From a virus, in IMG/VR virus record IMGVR_UViG_3300046777_001793, positions 1 to 64,000 of that record: DNA of 64,000 bases; one strand, given 5' to 3'. Below are positions 60,808 through 64,000 of the stretch, piece after piece. Position 1 is the first letter of the stretch, and the number at the start of each line of letters is the position of its first letter. A model generated the notes under the pieces. The model saw only the letters and a program-made list of their open reading frames with translations. It had not been told where the DNA came from and searched no databases. The translations under genes and the position numbers were made by a program.

Positions 60808-60990
60808 ATGAAAAATTTTTCAGTAAGAGAAATGATTATCATACTAAATGTTGTGGTAATCATTGCATTAGCAGGTTCATTGACTGCTTTATGCATTACA
60901 ACTAATGTTGTGTTTGTGTACACCTTTGTGTGCACAGCACCAGTTGCTATGCTTTGTGTTTTAATACTTGATAAGTATGAGAAACAATAA
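60808..60990 (+). CDS. Small two-TM membrane protein (60 aa)
   Basis: ATG 60808 (MKNFSVREMIIILNVVVIIALAGS) follows the hairpin; the longer frame upstream is Arg/Gly/Glu-rich from the purine island and unlikely to be translated. Two hydrophobic segments (residues about 9-30 and 34-55). Overlaps the lipoprotein start by 14 bases. Function unknown. Confidence 0.55.
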   Translation: MKNFSVREMIIILNVVVIIALAGSLTALCITTNVVFVYTFVCTAPVAMLCVLILDKYEKQ

Positions 60991-61282
60991 TTTGAAAAGG
61001 GGAGCTTCCGTAGGGAAGTTCTACCTTTACACTATGGTTATTATAACCATAGTATTAATATTTATAATGAGTTCTTGTTCTAAAGGAACATACTATAAGT
61101 ATGCCTACATAGATTGTAGGAAACAAGATGTGGTTACAACTCATTTGATTCCAGTTAACCACACCTTATCTGATGCAGAGATTAACCAAAGACTCTCTGT
61201 ATATAGAGCTGAAAGAAACAGTTATGTCCTTATGGATACAATTGTATTGGAAACAGCTTCTACATTATTTATGTTAAAATAA
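60977..61282 (+). CDS. Lipoprotein (101 aa)
   Basis: Start at ATG 60977 (MRNNNLKRG). Signal region FYLYTMVIITIVLIFIMSSC gives a lipobox-like Ser-Ser-Cys near residue 34, then SKGTYYKY. The mature part is soluble with RLSVYRAERNSYVLMDTIVLE. Probably exported to the outer membrane by the host pathway. An 11-bp palindrome (61031-61053) lies in its coding region. Confidence 0.6.
   Translation: MRNNNLKRGASVGKFYLYTMVIITIVLIFIMSSCSKGTYYKYAYIDCRKQDVVTTHLIPVNHTLSDAEINQRLSVYRAERNSYVLMDTIVLETASTLFMLK
61031..61053 (+). repeat. Perfect inverted repeat inside the lipoprotein gene
   Basis: ACTATGGTTAT and ATAACCATAGT separated by one base. The stem lies in the part encoding the signal peptide, so it may control translation. 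Confidence 0.6.
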
Positions 61283-61287
61283 TTATT

Positions 61288-61455
61288 ATGAAAAAGAAAA
61301 TAGAAAAGGCACTATTATATATAGTGTCAATCATACTAGTGCTTGTTGGATTAACAGGCACTATGTTACACAACCAACTAATTGGTTGTGTTAGTTTATT
61401 AATGTTCATTGCAGGAATAATTGCCTTTATAGGCACAATGAACAAGTATGAGTAA
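61288..61455 (+). CDS. Small two-TM membrane protein (55 aa)
   Basis: MKKKIEKALLYIVSIILVLVGLTGT followed by a second hydrophobic part (CVSLLMFIAGIIAFIGTM) and NKYE. The C-terminal KYE parallels the upstream 60-aa protein (DKYEKQ); the two may be paralogues. Short palindromes CACTAT/ATAGTG (61310, 61321) and CAACCAA/TTGGTTG (61371, 61382) occur in it. Confidence 0.55.
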   Translation: MKKKIEKALLYIVSIILVLVGLTGTMLHNQLIGCVSLLMFIAGIIAFIGTMNKYE

Positions 61456-61518
61456 GACATTCTTGACCACGCATTCTACTACGGTAGGTGTGTGGTCTTA
61501 CGCTTTAGGACAAACGTG

Positions 61519-62214
61519 TAACCTTTAATTCTATATCAATTACCTTTGGTAATTTTCCCAGTGCGTTACATTCACACCCATTGATAGGCTACGCCTATCA
61601 TCACCCACATCAAAGACAAGGCACACCAACAAAGAGATTACTATCATCAGCACCCAATGTAACACAGCAATGCACCGGCCTTCGGCCTATGCCTATCGGC
61701 ATCAACAATGTAATGTAATCTTACATTCTATACCAATTACCTTCGGTAATTACTTATTACAAAAAGTCCTGTTGCTGATTAACTGAACAAATGATGTTTC
61801 AGCAACAGGCATTATGTCGTTGTAGGTGTATTATTATAACCTTCTGTTTGCAGTTTTAGAATAAAACTGTTGTTTGTATGTTAGGCCTAAACATTCACCA
61901 CCAATACCATTAAGCGTATTGGGTATTCTCATTCAAGCAGATTGTATAAAGCAATGTTAAAAGGGTTGCAACCTTATGAGAATACAACAACTATGGGGGA
62001 AAGTCCTTTAAGGATACCAATTATTACCGTCTAACATTTGGTAATAACGGTGCGTAAAGCCATAGCGTGAATTAGAGATAGCCCTGATTATAGGGTGTTT
62101 GAGAATGAGTGACCAAGGTTAGTGGTTAGAGCATTTGGCTAATTAAGTGTCAACGAGATAGACACTATTTTTTCCTCACAACCTTTCATTCTAAACCAAC
62201 TACCTTCGGTAGTT
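61519..62214 (+). repeat. Three-copy hairpin repeat
   Basis: Palindromes AATTACC-TTT-GGTAATT (61538-61554), AATTACC-TTC-GGTAATT (61735-61751) and AACTACC-TTC-GGTAGTT (62198-62214), each preceded by ATTCTAwAyCA. The third copy changes a T-A pair to C-G on both arms, a compensatory change. Copies 1 and 3 also share an AACCTTTmATTCTA lead. Confidence 0.75.
62146..62173 (+). terminator. Intrinsic terminator within the putative RNA
   Basis: Plus strand AGTGTC (62146-62151) and GACACT (62161-62166), then a T-run (62168-62173). Confidence 0.75.
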
Positions 62215-62339
62215 CTTACGCTACGCGTCTTATGCTTTTGCATATATTCCTAAAATTTGGTTAGGGAATTAAAATAATTAACCAGCATTTATTAATTTTT
62301 AGAAACCTTGTGGTGTATAGGTCAACCCAATCTACGGTA

Positions 62340-63014
62340 ATGGAAACTTTAAACACATTAACCGCAAAAAAAGAGTTCATTAAAAACAATTTGGACAAAT
62401 TGTCTGATGAAACTCGCCCATCTGCATCTCAAATTAATGCTTTCAAGGCTGGTGACACAAACCACGTTGATGCTTTAGTAGAAGAGATTAACTCATTTGT
62501 TGCACCTGCAAATGATGTTATAGCAGATGAAACTGTTGAAAAAGTTGATACACTTGTGTATGAAACATTAACAACAGAATCAGGTGCAAGTGTTGAAGTT
62601 GTTTGGTTGCCATTCCTTAAATATGGAATGCGACAAGACAAACAAACACGCAAGGTTAGAACTAATTACCAATTTGGTTTTGGCTCTAACATAGTAACCA
62701 TTCAAAACTCTTTACTTGACCCAATCAAGAAGAGCATTGAAGTAGGTGCAATGTTCCCTATCAAGGTTGAAACTATTCAGCCTATTGTAGCAGAACGCAC
62801 TTATGGTTACGGTAAACAAGTATTCTCCGCAGGTATTGCTGAATTTGCTTGTGAGTTGTTGCTTGATGCACGTGCAGAGAAAATGGAAGAGTTGGAAGAA
62901 CTTTCTCAATTATCTGCGGAAGCACAAGAGATGGTTATTAAAGCAACCGCTTTAAGCCAAGCAGAGCAATACTTATTGAAGAAAGGTATTAAGTTACCTT
63001 CATCAATGAAATAG
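62340..63014 (+). CDS. Early protein of unknown function (224 aa)
   Basis: ATG 62340 (METLNTLTAKKEFIK) is preferred over an upstream ATG at 62310, which adds ten residues of poor quality. Alpha/beta protein with a helical C-terminus (ARAEKMEELEELSQLSAEAQEMVIKATALSQAEQYLLKKG pattern). No motif recognised. It is better ordered and less AT-biased than the intergenic flanks. Ends with TAG. Confidence 0.65.
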   Translation: METLNTLTAKKEFIKNNLDKLSDETRPSASQINAFKAGDTNHVDALVEEINSFVAPANDVIADETVEKVDTLVYETLTTESGASVEVVWLPFLKYGMRQDKQTRKVRTNYQFGFGSNIVTIQNSLLDPIKKSIEVGAMFPIKVETIQPIVAERTYGYGKQVFSAGIAEFACELLLDARAEKMEELEELSQLSAEAQEMVIKATALSQAEQYLLKKGIKLPSSMK

Positions 63015-63285
63015 AGATAATGGAGTGGTGTAACAACCACTCCTAATCTTTTTTGTGGGAGCTCTTTGAAACCTCCGGTTTCAGCCGCAAGGCAACCTTC
63101 CCTGAAATTACAGGCTGATTGCGTGTGTAGCGTAACGTATGGATGTTTAAATTACCGTTCCCATAATATGCAGGGTGTGACAATAACACCCAGAAATTAC
63201 CGTTCCCATGCGTGTGTAGCAACGCTTTAAAGGATAAATTACTATCATCATAACACAGTATCACATTTAAAAAACCCTAGAAAAA
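63015..63285. other. Intergenic region with repeated boxes
   Basis: Contains the palindrome GAAACC-TCC-GGTTTC (63068-63082) and two pairs of direct repeats: GCGTGTGTAGC (63121-63131 and 63210-63220) and AAATTACCGTTCCCAT (63149-63164 and 63194-63209). It could carry operators or a small RNA. No gene is supported. Confidence 0.55.
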
Positions 63286-63468
63286 ATGAACAATAACTTA
63301 ATGTTAACTGAAATAACACTCAACCCAAAAGAGTATTACCAGTTCAGATTACTAGCATTACAGCACAGAGTAATGTTCACAGTAGAGTGGACCAAACAAG
63401 GTGCATTAGTTTCTTGTGAAACTCCATTCCTAATTGCATTTGGTTACATCAATCAAGTAGAATTTTAA
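63286..63468 (+). CDS. Small early protein (60 aa)
   Basis: MNNNLMLTEITLNPKEYYQFRLLALQHRVMF... Soluble, not recognised. Leader contains AACCCTAGAAAAA, also found before the next gene. Good codon use for the genome. Confidence 0.5.
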   Translation: MNNNLMLTEITLNPKEYYQFRLLALQHRVMFTVEWTKQGALVSCETPFLIAFGYINQVEF

Positions 63469-63751
63469 TTAAATGACTATCAGCATTTTACATTTTGCCT
63501 TTTTACCTGTTTTCGCTTTTATATAGGCATTTTGTAATTTGCTGATTAATAACCGGTTAGTCTACTTGTTACACCGGTAAAACACAACAAAAATTACCAC
63601 TTTCAACTAAGAATTTAATTGATAACACACAAATTGTAGCAGATTGTGGTAAATTTTTTTGTGTAACGTGTTGATTTGTAAGTGTTTGGCGACCAGTCAC
63701 CCAAATCATCATATTTCATAAAACCCCTAAACCCTAAAAAATTTTAATAAT
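63469..63751. other. AT-rich intergenic region
   Basis: No gene. ACCGGT occurs twice, at about 63550-63555 and 63573-63578, and the AACCCTAAAAAAT leader lies before ATG 63752. No stem with a T-run was found. Confidence 0.4.
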
Positions 63752-64000
63752 ATGGCAATAAGACAGTTTATTACAGGCTTCAAGACCTTTGTAGTATTGA
63801 CTACTTGTATGTTAGCAATGCAGAACTTATACACAACAATACAGTATGGTAGGCTTAATGCTTACTATGACTTTGATGTTATAGATTGGTCTTTAATGAC
63901 TATATGTGTTCTCTTTAACTTATCTATTAGTGTTATTGATGCTATAACAACCACAGAAACGTGTATAATACAAACAGATACAGACACTTTATCATATCTG
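63752..64000 (+). CDS. Membrane protein, partial at window end
   Basis: MAIRQFITGFKTFVVLTTCMLAMQNLYTT starts a hydrophobic protein with two likely segments (FKTFVVLTTCMLAM and WSLMTICVLFNLSISVI). Continues past the window. Leader shares AACCCTA-type sequence with the 63286 gene. Confidence 0.5.
   Translation, partial: MAIRQFITGFKTFVVLTTCMLAMQNLYTTIQYGRLNAYYDFDVIDWSLMTICVLFNLSISVIDAITTTETCIIQTDTDTLSYL

Larger units (their letters stand above)
61456..62339 (+). ncRNA. Candidate large structured RNA region
   Basis: About 880 bases with no convincing gene on either strand, and many perfect inverted repeats: GACCAC/GTGGTC (61465, 61492), GTTACATT/AATGTAAC (61565, 61656), GATAGGC/GCCTATC (61583-61599), CCTGTTGCTGA/TCAGCAACAGG (61768, 61799), GTATTCTCAT/ATGAGAATAC (61923, 61976), CTATGG/CCATAG (61991, 62060) enclosing TTATTACC/GGTAATAA (62021, 62040), and AGAATGA/TCATTCT with AAGGTT/AACCTT (62102, 62186; 62115, 62180). 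It also contains three copies of a repeat and an intrinsic terminator at 62146-62173. Nested multi-branch layout suggests a folded transcript on the plus strand. No match to a known RNA class could be made by eye. Confidence 0.5.

Noticed and set aside
61269-61460. Minus-strand frame of 63 aa opposite the plus-strand membrane protein.
   Set aside because: It is an antisense shadow; the plus-strand gene has a better start, spacing and hydrophobic pattern.
62108-62150. A tRNA-like D-arm segment (GGTTAGTGGTTAGAGCA) followed by a possible anticodon stem.
   Set aside because: There is no T-arm (GTTCRANNC) or matching acceptor stem; the anticodon loop would have the wrong size, and a terminator follows directly. 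At best it is a tRNA-like fragment of the structured RNA.
1-64000. CRISPR arrays, insertion sequences, integrase or attachment sites.
   Set aside because: No regularly spaced repeat array, transposase motif, terminal inverted repeat with direct target duplication, or tyrosine/serine recombinase was seen.

Overview
The window is a contiguous part of a tailed bacteriophage genome. The gene order, protein sizes and domains fit a crAss-like phage (order Crassvirales) of a Bacteroidota host. Evidence for this is: a TerL, portal, scaffold-like and major capsid block; a separate set of very large virion proteins (590 to 2125 aa) at the far end of the same strand; a RepL-like initiator; very AT-rich sequence; leaders without clear Shine-Dalgarno sites; and Bacteroidota-type -7 boxes (TAnnTTTG) after several terminators. 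Family names come from motif recognition by eye. No database search was run.

Layout. Positions 1-60253 are all transcribed from the minus strand, so reading order runs from high to low coordinates. (a) 60253-56240 is an early or accessory block: RepL-like initiator, nested small lipoprotein, GIY-YIG nuclease, zincin-like protein, Nmad1/DUF1599 protein, two small proteins resembling the Acb2/Tad1 anti-defence fold, and a GroES-like co-chaperonin. (b) 56163-51895 holds a fibre-like protein and the lysis functions: permuted NlpC/P60 hydrolase, holin, and an L,D-transpeptidase-fold protein. (c) 51792-43983 is the packaging block: a winged-helix-like protein, IHF/HU-like protein, Cys-rich protein, PD-(D/E)XK nuclease, TerL and portal. 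(d) 43846-40613 has scaffold-like protein, major capsid protein and a small accessory protein, punctuated by terminators. (e) 40544-36225 has Lys-rich mini-proteins, a ferritin-like protein, a connector candidate and an abundant structural protein. (f) 36148-25089 is an array of tail-fibre or adhesin proteins with collagen-like repeats, FISUMP, beta-helix, carbohydrate-binding-like and tail-collar domains. (g) 24930-1 has ring or tail proteins, a 1652-aa muzzle-like protein and large cargo or ejection proteins.

Positions 60254-60807 form a divergent intergenic region with four in-phase iterons, a GC-rich hairpin and a purine-rich island. Together with the RepL-like gene it looks like a replication origin or autoregulated promoter. 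From 60808 rightward genes run on the plus strand: small membrane proteins, a lipoprotein, a 224-aa unknown and a partial membrane protein. About 880 bases (61456-62339) hold no gene but are dense in long inverted repeats and end near an intrinsic terminator, so they are a strong candidate for a large structured RNA.

The most notable points are the putative large RNA; the iteron plus RepL-like origin; an in-frame TGA in a late gene, while none of 48 other late genes uses TGA as its stop; two Acb2/Tad1-like candidates; a beta-barrel-like domain and repeated GG motifs in a virion protein; and a lipoprotein gene nested out of frame over another gene.
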